A stretch of 64,000 bases of DNA from Rhynchospora pubera (Eukaryota > Streptophyta > Magnoliopsida > Poales > Cyperaceae), in NCBI GenBank assembly GCA_028095005.1, contig CM051461.1:58757840-58821839 (forward strand), given 5' to 3'. The translations under genes and the position numbers were made by a program. The notes under the pieces are model-generated. The model did not search any database, had not been told where the DNA came from, and saw only the letters and a list, made by a program, of their open reading frames with translations. Positions 28,188-39,559 of this stretch are shown piece by piece. Numbering within the stretch: the stretch's first letter is position 1; every line of letters starts with the position of its first letter.

Positions 28188-28362
28188 ACATGTGGTGATG
28201 ATAGGTGTACTTCTGACCTTCAAACTGGAGAGTCAATTTGCAGAGGCTACCTCTGACTCCAGTTCCCGCTGCCACTACACTTGTCAATATAGCAATGGCA
28301 GTGGCACCAAAGGTTATTATGTCGCTGACATGCTCTATTTTGATATCATCACTGGAGATTAA
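28188..28362 (+). pseudogene. Aspartyl protease (A1 family) fragment with frameshift
   Basis: The first frame gives TCGDDRCTSDLQTGESIC and then hits a stop. A shift of one frame gives RCHYTCQYSNGSGTKGYYVA followed by DMLYFDIITG. Plant pepsin-like proteases have a Cys-rich stretch followed by YGDGSxTxGYYVxDxxxFD at this place; here the Asp of GDGS is Asn. No catalytic DTG or DSG lies nearby and only about 55 codons are present. It is a broken exon-sized remnant. Confidence 0.7.
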
Positions 28363-28544
28363 CATGCTGTTAATTCTTCTGCTACAATTATTCTTGGATA
28401 GCAAACTAATAGAAAAATTAAGTTAAAAATAAAAAAAGAATTTAGGTCAACTATTGTAAGTTTTTTTACGGGGAATGCACAAAAAGAAATACATGAAGAT
28501 TTAAATCAGATATACACCCGGGTGTATGTGACAACCTCCATGAT

Positions 28545-28587
28545 TATTATATATATATATATATAATAATAATATAATAATATAATA

Positions 28588-28660
<73 letters not shown>
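28545..28660. repeat. TA and ATA microsatellite
   Basis: ATAATA-type units pass into a long TA run. A second, shorter TA run lies at about 28752-28796. Confidence 0.95.
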
Positions 28661-28663
<3 letters not shown>

Positions 28664-28765
28664 AGAAAATGTAAAAACATCACAAAATAAAAACACAAAT
28701 ATTCAGAATCCGTTGTTTTTTTATTCATGTAGTAACATGCCAATACAATATTTTATATATATATA

Positions 28766-28800
<35 letters not shown>

Positions 28801-29040
28801 ACAACAAAATAGTCATACATATATAATCACTCACGGCATTGATAGTAGTATTGACTATTGAGGTTACTTTCCTATCTTCTGGCTATCTTCGTGTGAAGTT
28901 AATTAATGAAGAAAATTGAATTCAATAATTGCAATTTCTAAAAGGGATCCACAATTTATAAAAGCCCACTGTTCATAGCTCACCATAATTAATCACATAT
29001 GAAACATTGATACACATTCCATGGAGAAACCGCTATATAT

Positions 29041-29328
29041 TCAGGTCTGTCAAACGTTGAAGATGGAACCGAAATGACGAACACTGTTTTCGTTCCGTTC
29101 CAGGTGACGGAACAAAAATGGTGTTTCATTTTCGTTTCGTTCCGTTTCGTTCCATTGGCTATTTTGCGTTAATTTTACACTGAATTTCCCATTTCAGCCT
29201 TCCGCGGATCAATATCGTAGTTCTGTTTCCGTTCCGTGTGCTTAAACGTAACAAAAAACTCTTGCATTTCCATTCCAATCCGAACGAAACAGAACGAAAA
29301 CGTACGAAACAGATGACTATTGACAGCT
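29041..29328. mobile_element. hAT-like MITE
   Basis: The ends GGTCTGTCAA and TTGACAGCT are imperfect inverted copies. The flanks CTATATAT (29033-29040) and CTATATAC (29329-29336) form an 8-bp target duplication with one mismatch, the hAT length. The interior carries TTCGTTCCGTTCC words on one side and the inverse GAACGAAACAGAACG on the other. Confidence 0.65.
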
Positions 29329-30426
29329 CTATATACATTGAAGACGTGTTGGCCTAACGTACTAGCCTTAATTTCAATTAATTTGCTAAAATGCCTCATT
29401 TTGTACTACTGACACCAAATAGTACTGGATCTTAAAAACCAAATAAGTATTGGCCTCACGTTCTGTCGTGCATGCTTAATTAATTGGTACATTTTTGCAT
29501 AATAATCCAAACAAAATTATTGTACCTATTTTGCAAAATGTAGAACCCACATTGGTTGAACCCAAGTTGACAGCATTCTTGGCCGACTCGTGTTCAACCC
29601 CAAATCTGAATCCTTCTCACCTCTTTGATTCCAGTCCTGATCTAGCTGTCCAATTAATCTCTATCAGGCTCCTCTCATGCATTCCATTCTCTTGATCTCA
29701 ACTTATGCTCTGGATCTCATGCGACTCTACTAGAATCAACTCGTCTCTGGCACTTCAAATAAGCTCGTCTTTGCCTATAAATTATTACTGTTGACCTTGA
29801 AGCACAAGTTCTATGCATTTTTAGTGTTACTATACAAGTCAGCAAAGATTAGACAAGCCAGCATGCATGTACCAATAAGAAATCATATGGAAACCCTGAT
29901 AATGATAAAGCAATTCAATTTCAAGTATTTGAAAATCACGACCATGTAATTTCTCCTTTCAGTATAATTATTAGGACTATCCAGAAATTAGCACATATCG
30001 CTACCTTCACATGGATCAGTATTCATTCTCTAATTACTGCTAATTAAAGCACTTGTTGAATATAATTTAATCAGAAAAGAATTGAAAATTGAGAGTAAAG
30101 TAGAAGAAATGAAGAATCGATCTGAAGGTTGTGTTGCTTGACGTAGGACCAGACGCTGATGACAAAGGAGACATGAGACATCTGCGACTGCCTCGAGAAA
30201 TGAGGTTCAGGATGAGGTGGAGATGGTGGAGAGGTCGAGGGTAAAGCAGATGTGGTGGAGAGGTTGAGGGTGAGGTGGTGTTAGGATTTGCGAGAAGGCG
30301 GGACGCTCCGTGGTGGTGGGATCGGGTGTGGAGAAGAGGAGGAGCAGGTGGGGGAGGTGTGGTGGCGGTCAGGTTGGGTCAAGTCAACGACAGTCGATGT
30401 GGGTGAGGTGAGGTGAGGTAGCTATA

Positions 30427-30681
30427 GGGTTTGCTCTAGAACTCTACTATTAAAGGAGAGGAACGGAAAAAGAGGGAGAGAGTGATCGGATTTTGTTACT
30501 CCCAAATCGAGGGGTAGGCTTTGAGAGTAAAATCTTCATAAAATTATTTTATTTTTTATTCTCTCTTCTCTTCTCTTCCATCCTCAAACTTTCTATCTGG
30601 AGCAAGTAGCACTTAGGGCAGAATAAAGTCTCCCTTACTCTCTTTTTCTCTCCCTCCGATTTGAGTTCCTGGAGCAGACCC
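30427..30681. mobile_element. Tourist-like MITE, copy 1
   Basis: The left end GGGTTTGCTCTAGAACTC is inverse to the right end GTTCCTGGAGCAGACCC with few mismatches. ATA flanks both sides. The 255-bp interior is purine-rich on the left and pyrimidine-rich on the right. Confidence 0.75.
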
Positions 30682-30814
30682 ATAAAAAGAGTAGATCGAA
30701 AAAAGACATTATACCAGAGCAGATTGGTAAAAAAAAAAATATAAAACTATTTGGCACCGATTTTATTTAAAAAAATCGATACTAAAAGATAATTCATTTT
30801 TTTTTCAACTTTTA

Positions 30815-31054
30815 GGGTCAGCTCCAGAACTCGACACTAAAAGAGATGAGAGTAATGATTGACCGAAATTCGTTATTCTCGAATCTCAATTTGGGATGTA
30901 GAAGTTTACTCTAAAATTTTTGAAATTTCAGTGTGCTCTTTCATCGTCTTCTATTTCTGCGTGGAGCAAGTAAACATTCCGGCGAGTAAACTTTTCCGAT
31001 CATTCTGTTACTCTCCTCTCCTCTCCTTCCGATTCAGTTTTCTGAAGCACAACC
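30815..31054. mobile_element. Tourist-like MITE, copy 2 of the same family
   Basis: It starts GGGTCAGCTCCAGAACTC and ends GAAGCACAACC, flanked by TTA on both sides (30812-30814, 31055-31057). Termini and AGAG/CTCT-rich interior resemble the copy at 30427, only 134 bp away. Confidence 0.75.
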
Positions 31055-31387
31055 TTAAATTCTAATGTATATTTTTAAAACCGATTTTCTTAAAAATAAA
31101 TGTTAATATGGTGGTGCTAAAAAACGTTTCTGTTGTAGTGACAAAAATCAAAATATGTTGCTAGATATTTAAACGAAGTAGAATATTGAGACAAAAAAAA
31201 CTGAACTGGTTGCATTCAGATTTCAGTTCTTCTCTAAAAATAGTTTTGAATCACTTTGCGAATTCTTCCTAATTCAAAACTGAATACTCCAAGCTTGATT
31301 TGAAAATTCTCAGTTACACCTCTCTTTCTTGGAATGAAAATTACGAGTCTAATTTCTCTTACGAGTGATGACTCACCATAGCAAAAT

Positions 31388-31431
<44 letters not shown>

Positions 31432-31442
31432 GATATATAGAT

Positions 31443-33471
31443 TGGCTAAAATGCTTTGCAAAGCATAGAGAGGTTGTGCTTTAGATCTCTGGATCCGTTG
31501 GATCGCATCAAAATACGTGCGAGGATTGTTTTCGATGGTTTTGATTGAGTGCGCAACCTCTCCGTTTCTCTGTTAATTTAAAGCGCCGCAGTACCAAAAT
31601 TACAACCCATCTCTCCCATCTCCTACTTCGAAAGAAAAGAAAAACAAGTTGGCTCTCTCTCCTCTCTAGCATGGCTATTGGCGACATCGATCATCACCTA
31701 GATGCAACTCGTGTCTTCTCTTTCCTCAGTCCTCTCCGTCAGTATCTTTCTCTCCCGCCTCTCCCCTTTCTCCAAATTGTAAACACTAGATGCCTTCATC
31801 TCCCGACAATAGGCACAATGAATTATTTAGTATTTACAATCGAGCAACTCTTGACATTAGACACAATCGAGCAATACAATAACTATCAGTTGATCCCTAA
31901 TATTTACAAAACAACTGATAGCAATAAAACAAATTGATTGCTTCAATGTCTGACACGCATCTCGCAATATTACCACATGCCCCCCGAAAAATATAGAAAT
32001 TAACAAAATCAACGGAGAATGCTATCAAAGGCTCCGTTTGGATGGTTAAAGAATAAGAAAGGAATAAGAAATTAGGGAATAAAATATTGGAAAATGTGTA
32101 ACTTTGGGAAGAGTGGGAAGATGTTATTCCGGAAATAAGAAATGTTGTTTGGATGATTTGTTAGGAATAAGCAAATTGATATTAATTTAAATAAATTATT
32201 AAAAATTATTATTTTAATATTAAATAAAGTACTAATTAAAGAGCACATAAAATTTCATTTAGTTATTAGTATTTAGCTAATTTTGTTGAAATTATGTATT
32301 TATAATTGTAGGAAGATGTTATTCCTAGAAAGAAAATATTCTTCTCCTTATTTCTAACTTGTTTGAATGCCTAGAAAGAAAATATTTCTAGAAAGAAACT
32401 ATTCTTTCTATTCATTTCCCATACAAACAGAGCCAAACATAGAAGTTAACGATACCTCAAGCAGTTACTAACAATGAACGAACAAAGAGGTTATATTTGA
32501 TAAGAAGATCATAGTTCATCTTCTCAAAACGATGAAAAAGCTCATATCGTTATCTTCTGAAAATTTCAAATTGGCCCTTACAAAAAGTCAGATATTGCAT
32601 AATTTATATTTGTGTAGATGTAGATTCATAATCAGAATTGACATTGACTGTTCATTAAAACGATCTAGGTTAAAGGTTCCACCATAATTAATTTACCACT
32701 AAACAAAGGTTTTTTGTGATCTATTGTCTTCATGAAATGGAAAATTACTAATTAACTATTGTGTACCTAACCTCATCCTTTGACGGGTGGATGATAATGG
32801 AATGGTACTTTGAGATTTAAAGTTGATCAAGAAAATTTCACAAAATTTCCACAGAATTAAACATGTTGATTGGTCAATTAAAGTAATACTCTATCAAAAT
32901 TCTTAAAAAAGTTCTTTTCCATGCAATTTAACAGCGCCAGGGAGAAAAATACACAAATCTGAAAAAAAATTAAAATTATTGTTTTCAATTTAACACCCTT
33001 CTTAATCTTAGTTCTTGATATGCAATCACGCATCAAACATCACGATTAGCATGAAAAATGAGAGAGAGTTATAAACCAGGTGTCCAGCAAGTATGTTCGT
33101 GAGAGATTGAGGGGCTGTGGGTCTGTGAAGGATCTTGAGGTGAGAAAGGGTCCGTCTAGGCGAGATAGCCGAGAAGCAGAGGTAGAGGCAGAGAACAGGG
33201 ATGGGTTAGAATCTTTTTATGGTTGCGAAAGAGTTTTTGAATCGGTAGAAGGATAGAGCAATGCAAAGAAAGGGAGGAGGTAGCTAGGAGAGATGTAAAC
33301 GGGAGGGGAGAGAGCTCTAGACGAAAAATTAAAATTTGACGGAGATTTTCAGCACCTCCGCGAAAAGAATTTGATCGGCTCAGATTAAATCAAACCACGC
33401 ATCTCAACTTCATCTGACGGTTCATAACACTAAAGCACAGCCCCTCTATGCTTTACAAAACATTTTAGCCA
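31443..33471. mobile_element. 2.03-kb DNA-transposon-like element with 42-bp terminal inverted repeats
   Basis: The left terminus (TGGCTAAAATGCTTTGCAAA...) and right terminus pair over 42 bp with four mismatches. CT/TA microsatellite lies directly outside the left end, and AC, CT and TA repeats outside the right end. The interior holds a GC-richer section (about 33090-33340), short open frames with no recognised transposase domain, and a nested MITE at 32030. No clean target duplication is visible. A GGCTAA start is shared with the smaller element at 12531 (GATGGCTAATG). Confidence 0.8.
32030..32434. mobile_element. MITE nested in the 2-kb element
   Basis: The ends GGCTCCGTTTGGATGG and CCATACAAACAGAGCC are inverted with two mismatches, and AAA flanks both. 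It is the same terminal family as 14329-14516 but 405 bp long. The interior is rich in GAATAAGAAA and its inverse. Confidence 0.8.
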
Positions 33472-33705
33472 CACACACTCTCTCTCTCTATATATATTTT
33501 GTCATTTCACTAAAGTTGGGATTCTTATCATCATCATCATCGATCGATGTTTTCTTTTGAAGATAAAATTGGAGTTCTAAGTCATCCAACTTATTTTTAA
33601 ATTAAATGATTATAAAAGACGTCCAATCGAATTTCGAACTTGCGACCTTTCACTAAAGATGTATTGCTCTTTGTCACTAGATCAAGAACTGATTCTCATA
33701 ATCAT

Positions 33706-33719
33706 CGTTGTTGTTGTTG

Positions 33720-33782
<63 letters not shown>
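33706..33782. repeat. GTT/ATT microsatellite
   Basis: About six GTT units pass into about twenty ATT units. Confidence 0.95.
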
Positions 33783-33783
<1 letters not shown>

Positions 33784-33966
33784 CGTCATCGTGGTCATAA
33801 TCATCACTACTATTTGTTTTACCTCAACAGTATACGTTCAATTTTTTTTCTTACTATTTTTTTTTTTGTTAAACAAAAAGGAAAATGACTGATACCGAGT
33901 ACTACAGAACTTAGCTGTACATAAATTCACGACTTCGTGTACAACTAACACAGGCGTTAATTGCAG

Positions 33967-34233
33967 ACTTGGCGCAACGTCGAGGGAGCAATTGAAATTA
34001 CTTTTAACATTACTGTAAGATTAATTTTAGGGACAACTAAAGTAATGTTAGGGGCAGCTGGGGCAGCTGCTGGGGTGGCAGTTGGGGGAGTAGGCGCTGG
34101 GGTAATTGTAGGGGGGTATCTTGTGGCAACTACAATAGCTGTCGAAACTGCAGTCGTATTGACGGGTGCTGGAGCGGTTGCCGGGGCTGTTGCTGGGGGG
34201 GTAGCCGGGTCGTCTTTGCATAAAATTTTGTGA
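33967..34233 (+). CDS. Hydrophobic glycine-zipper exon, possible 3' end of the RHD3-like gene
   Basis: An open frame of 88 codons plus TGA follows a good acceptor (TAATTGCAG). It opens in phase 0, which is the phase left by the exon ending at 22265, so a join would give a 530-residue protein. It starts TWRNVEGAIEITFN. After that the translation is a run of Ala, Gly and Val with many GxxxG spacings, for example AAGAAAGVAVGGVGAG, long enough for a membrane hairpin. RHD3/SEY1 and atlastin proteins end in such hairpins. The link across an 11.7-kb intron is inference: phase agreement occurs one time in three by chance, and the donor at 22266 (GTTCGG) is weak. Otherwise it is an orphan exon. An AATAAA-like signal lies near 34435. 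Confidence 0.45.
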   Translation, partial: TWRNVEGAIEITFNITVRLILGTTKVMLGAAGAAAGVAVGGVGAGVIVGGYLVATTIAVETAVVLTGAGAVAGAVAGGVAGSSLHKIL

Positions 34234-35601
34234 TGGACTTCTGTGTTGATTGGAACAATAATAAGGTAAACATTTTATGTTCATTATAATTAATTTCACC
34301 ATCCATGGGCGGGCAATACAATATGCTTTCTATAAGTAAAAGCCTTATATCCAATGTTTGTATGTAGAATTTCATGGACATTAATCAAGGACCGAAAGAC
34401 GAGGAGATTTGTTGTATTTCTCTACTTTGCAGAAAATAAAAAGTGCTCTGTTGATTTCAAAGGGTTTGGATATGTTGCTGTGTTGGTTAATTTGGTTTGG
34501 TATCGTATGATTCATATTCTATTGTGGTTTTGTACTGTATCAAACATTATTGTAATTTTGTGTGTGAGAAAACGTACATTGTCGGGGTGAATATATGATT
34601 GCAATCTTTCAATTTTGAGAATCTCTTTAAGGTTGACTCTCACTCAGTTAAATTCGTTTGTTACAGCATGGTCTACAGCCTACAAGGCTTAGTGAACTTG
34701 TGCTTTGATTTATTTATGGGAAATTCTGGCATGCGGGCTGATTATTCTTGACCATTCATTTCTTACAAATCAGACGTCTCACCTATCATAGAAATTTTTG
34801 GCCGCTTAAAATGTTCTCCGTATATGTAACATAATTTTTAGTGAAAAGGGTAAAATAGTCAATTAACACCAAATCGTCTCTTTCTATTTCGTACTAACCC
34901 CTCCGCATATCGTCGTGCCCATCTCCGCCTTCGTCGGACCCTAACAGCAATCTGTGGTCTGTCTCTCTCCCACTGGCCACCAACAAGGCAACAACAATCA
35001 AAATTCATATGAGCTCTCGAAAGTAAATCGGCGTTGTCGAAAGAGAAACAGATCGATCTCTCCGATGCTGCCTCCTCTCGGAGCATCACCATTAACTGCT
35101 CGATCAACTCTAGCCTCCTGCAATATCCATCGGTTCCTCCCTCTACCTCCTCTCAGTGCAGCGACGGAGATAGCTAGACCTCCCTAAGGTCTCTCTCGAT
35201 CGAAGAACAGCTTCAGGTATACCTTTTTCAACTGAGATTTCGGTTCAATTTCCGACTTTAATTTCAAAAACCGATACTTGTGTTTTCTGTACAGACTTTA
35301 ATGAATCTTTCATATTTTTTTATTGTTTTTTGAAGAATTTATCGCTTAATTTCGGTTCAATTTCTTCTCTCCGCAGCATTAGTGGAGGTATTACTTTATC
35401 CTTGTTCAATTTCTGTCTTGTTAGCGTCCTTGATCTATTTGTGCTGAAATGAATTAATTCTACAATTAGAATGACTGTGTTGAGTTAGTTGTGATGGATT
35501 TGGCTTAATTCTATTTGTGCTGATAGTTGTGAATTTTTTTTAGTAAATTTAAGCATCTTAAAGATTCTCCTCTCTCTCGATCAACTACTGGACTGAGACT
35601 T
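34234..35601. other. Gap between the hydrophobic exon and the phosphatase pseudogene
   Basis: 34234-34620 could be 3' untranslated sequence of the preceding exon. 34860-35220 is distinctly GC-richer, with many CTC and TCTC words, and ends at a donor-like CAGGTATACC (35214-35223). It resembles a 5' leader and first exon. No protein family is recognised in it. Confidence 0.4.
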
Positions 35602-36623
35602 CTGTTTATTAGAGATCTCCATGGCCAGTTTGGCGACCTCATGCGTCTCTTCGATGAGTATGGCTTTCCCTCAACTGCTGGTGACATCACGTCAGTCAAC
35701 ACTGTTTAACTCATATTCAAGCTTTAAAAAAACGTCACTGGTTTTATTTCATGTTCTCTGATCAGGCAAGATGCACTTTTTCAGGTACATTGATTAGTTA
35801 TTTTTAGGAGATTATGTTGATCGTGGTCAGCACAGCCTAAAACCATTACATTGCTCCTCGCTCTCAAGGTAAGTTCCCAACTCAGTTTGGACAATGTCAC
35901 AAGTACATTATGAACTCCTTGTTCTTACCTTTTCTATTGTTGTGAAATTTTTTTTTCCATTTTTAAGTTCTGTTGCCTATGTACTTAAAGAAGTTTAAAA
36001 AATTACAGATATTCAAGAATGTACACTTGATTAGAGGAAACCATGAGGCTGCCGACATAAATGCTCTTTTTGGTTTTAGGCTTGAGTGCATTGAACGAAT
36101 TGGTAAGAATCCTAAGAATATGCTGTATACCTATAAGCATGTTGCCCATTTAGAAAATAAATGTATTTCATTTTATGAAGGACCTATTGATGTCCCAAAA
36201 GTTCAACAGCAATAACTTGACCCATCAGATAAGTAATGTGCGTGAACTGCTTTCTTACATGGATTGACCAAAATTTCAGTTTGATCCTTATGTGTTGTAT
36301 CATTATTTGCCTTTGATTACTTGAATTCCAAACTTAATCCTCATAAGTGAAATTCATTTTTTTAAATCTTGAAAGAGCATGTCAATCCATTATTCTGTCC
36401 TGAGATTGTGTTATATTTCAGGGTGAAAGCGATGACATTTGGGCATGGACACAGTTTAACTAGCTATTTAATTATCTTCCACTGGCTGTGATGGTAGAAA
36501 AGAAAATCATATGCATGCACGGTGGTATTGGATGGTCAATCACCTCAGTCGAGCAGATCGAAAAGCTTGAGAGACCTATTACTATGGATGTGGGATCAAT
36601 AATTCTGATGGACGTGCAATGGT
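35602..36623 (+). pseudogene. BSU1/BSL-type Kelch-phosphatase pseudogene (catalytic part only)
   Basis: BSL proteins are PPP-family Ser/Thr phosphatases of plants with N-terminal Kelch repeats; BSU1 acts in brassinosteroid signalling. Four exon-like pieces remain: 35602-35690 (DLHGQFGDLMRLFDEYGFPS), 35785-35868 (LFLGDYVDRGQHSL), 36009-36102 (NVHLIRGNHEAADINALFGF) and 36422-36623 (EKKIICMHGGIGWS). GDYVDRG and GNHE are intact, but GDLHG has become RDLHG. Disabling changes: a TAG in the second piece (YID-stop-LFLGD), a one-base deletion after GQHSL, and a TAG in the fourth (TQFN-stop-LFNYLP). Splice borders persist, so this is a decayed genomic copy and not a processed one. No Kelch exons lie upstream, and the rest of the catalytic domain is absent downstream. 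Confidence 0.88.
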
Positions 36624-39559
36624 ACTTTAAGCAGTTTGATATATTTTTTAAAGCATATTATAAAGATCATTCTCAAGGTTTGAAAGACTCCTTAGTATAG
36701 ATGCTTTAAAAGAAGCTCTTTGCAACCATGATGATGCAGTTAATCTGCGTACCATATTATGACATACACATCCAAAAACTAGGTGTGACAGAAAATTTTA
36801 TTCAAAAGAGGACTGGCAGTTTATAGTTCTGGTTGTGAGACTTCATTTTTTAATTAAGAATTAAGTTCATTGACAAATCCAGGGTATAATTCAAGTGGTG
36901 AAAATGAAGGAAATATTGTTTAAGTAGGACCCTCTATGCTGAAGTTGCTGTTGTAAGCAGGGATATGTTCTGAATTCTGTGTGATCTTTTTATTTTATTT
37001 TGTTTCAAGTACAGTAGATGGGATGTTAAATTATGTAACATTTGTTAAATTATGTTCTGGATTTGCATTAGGATCTAAACATTAGGCTCTGGACAATTGT
37101 GCAGCACGTACTGCTAAAAGAGAGATATTTTCTTGATCCCCACACAATAGCTTTCGACCATATTTTTGTTCAAAAAATGTCTTTGTAACATTTACAAGGT
37201 TTAGGGTAGGAATGGGGAGTGGATCTGGCAAAGAAGGCAACCGTTGTGAACCCTGCAATGACTAGATACTTTGATTTTTCTTATTGCCACAGCATCTGGC
37301 AGGTTAGATTCTGGAGGCAAGTGCGGGTCTAGTGGCAGGCTCACATAACAGGAATGAGCTTGTTGTCATCCATTGAGAAGACGAATCTGGCAATTTTTTT
37401 TCCTTTTTCCTTTTATTTCTAGTTTTCTCTTAGTTTTGCTTTTTTATTTATATTTGAATTTTGAGTTGGATCTGAGGAAGAATGTAGTTGGAGGTTCTAG
37501 TTGATGGTAGGCACCGAGCACTAGTATTGAGTTTTGACAAGTCAATAGTCACCTAAACAGAAATTTTAAGCTTTTAAATTGATTTTTCTGAAATCAAGCT
37601 TATAATTTAGTTGTACAACATCAATTGCTAGCACCTATTGTGAGGATTTCCAATTAAAGCTAATGGCTTGTTTAATTTGCGCCAAATGAGAAGCAATACA
37701 ACAGGAAAGTAGAATGCAGAAATAGAACGTATGGGGACCCACAAGTCAGACAAACAGCATACAAATCAACTGTACTGTGAAGGAAAACATACGGTTCTGT
37801 GTGCAAACTGCAGTCCCACTTTTAGTTATTTCAATTTTTAAATGCTGTTAGACTGTGCCAAAAAAAAAAGGCGCACAAAAAAGATCGTTGTCAGGAAACC
37901 ATCTGAAGAGGTGCCCACTAAATATAACCACCCAGTATCATGAATTCATGATCAACCAATAATGGGATGACACATCAGCCAATTTGGAAAGCGGTTGCGC
38001 TACGAATTAGAATTAGAAATTTGCACCAGATTATTTTTTCGCCACCGCTTATCACGTATATCTACTTAAAATAACATTGTATATGATTGCAATAGAAATT
38101 ACATGGTATGCATTGTATATGACCAAATTTCATCAAGATTTGAATAAACTTTATTGTACATTATAGATTTTTTTTTTTGATAATTTAATCATAAAAAACA
38201 AAATTAAAAAATTAAAAATTAAAAAGATACAATATTCAATTAAAAATATGAGTTTGAATTATTGCGTCATTTAAAAATAGCTAGCAATTAAATTGCTAAT
38301 AAATGTTAGAAGAATCATATTACTTAGTGAAAAAATTAACATTTTACTGTTATAATTAAAGTTCATATGAAAAAAAACTAGAAGTATAATTTTATAAAGA
38401 AGCTTGAAGTTGTAAATTGCATATGCTTATAAAAGGAAATCAAAGGAAAAAGTTAGTTAGAAAGCTAAATAAAAGTACTATAACTTGATTGCAATTTTAT
38501 GAGTCAATAAGCTTTTAAAAAGTGTCCGTTTTTTAAAAATAAAAATTATATGCATGTGGGGGGTGCGATATTCATCTATGCCAAATTCAAATGAAAATTT
38601 TGGTTGAATTTATCCCACCAAATTTTTATTATATAGAACGAAATTGAAATGAAATTTTTGTGCAAATAAAATAGCTAGCTCCCCTGAGGTTCAAGCTTCA
38701 TCAATTTTATAATTTGTTTCATTGTCTGTATAAAAATCTTATTTGTCTACTACTGTTGCATAGCTCACAAGAAGGAAATATTAATTTTGGACAAAGTTTT
38801 TAAAAACAAAATTTATTTATAAAATTGTTACATTTTATCTGTCTTTTTCCATTTTTAATTTCGATAAACCTTACTATAAGTTCTTAACACTACAACAGGG
38901 GAAAATACATTTGCACCACAAGTCCACAAGTCGACCTTTCATTGAAGTTTCCATAATTTCCATAATTTAATCATAAATAAAATCAAATAAAAATAAAAAT
39001 AAAAATAAAAAATAAAACTAAAAATATTCGATTGAAAATAGGGTTTCAATGATTGCGTCATTTAAAAATACCTACCAATTAAATTGCCAATAAAATGTTA
39101 GAGTAATTATATTACTTAGTGACATAATTAATATTTACTTTTATTATTAAAGTTCATATTAAAAAATAGAAGTATAATTTTATAAAAAAACTTGAAGTTG
39201 TAAATTGCATACGCCATTTGATTTCTCTTAAATTTTGAACATTACATTTGTAATTCTTAGATATTTCATTGCATTTTGGTTAATTTAACCAAGAAGTTTT
39301 ATTTAAATTTCGTTCCATATTTGACCAATTCAATATTTGTATCCCAATTTAATATCATACTTTTAACTAATTTTGTGAAAGATATCACTTTATGTCACAA
39401 ATTTTGATTCAAGACAATAAATTTATCTTTTTATATATGGTTAAAAATAAGTTTTTTTTTTTAAATAAGAGACTAGTGTTAAGTGGGTCCAGTGTGTTAG
39501 GAACTCAAGTCCACGTGCAATTTTAATTTTTATTAACATTTAACAAGGAATTAATATGC
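36624..39559. other. AT-rich intergenic sequence
   Basis: No gene recognised. Contains the duplicated 245-bp block listed separately and a CACTACAACAGGGG string at 38889 that resembles a lone CACTA terminus. Confidence 0.5.
38183..39215 (+). repeat. Diverged direct repeat, about 250 bp, 780 bp apart
   Basis: 38183-38427 and 38963-39215 share ATTGCGTCATTTAAAAATA, ATTATTAAAGTTCATAT-type strings and CTTGAAGTTGTAAATTGCAT in the same order, with many substitutions and small indels. Confidence 0.75.

Noticed and set aside
33560..33690. Second SINE-like head on the minus strand (GGTCGCAAGTTCGAAATTC)
   Set aside because: The B-box-like string is present but no convincing A-box or tail was found.
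36103..36213. Continuation of the BSL frame after ECIERIG (KNPKNMLYTYKHVAHLE...)
   Set aside because: The frame runs past a GTAAGA donor into intron sequence. BSL similarity resumes only at 36422.
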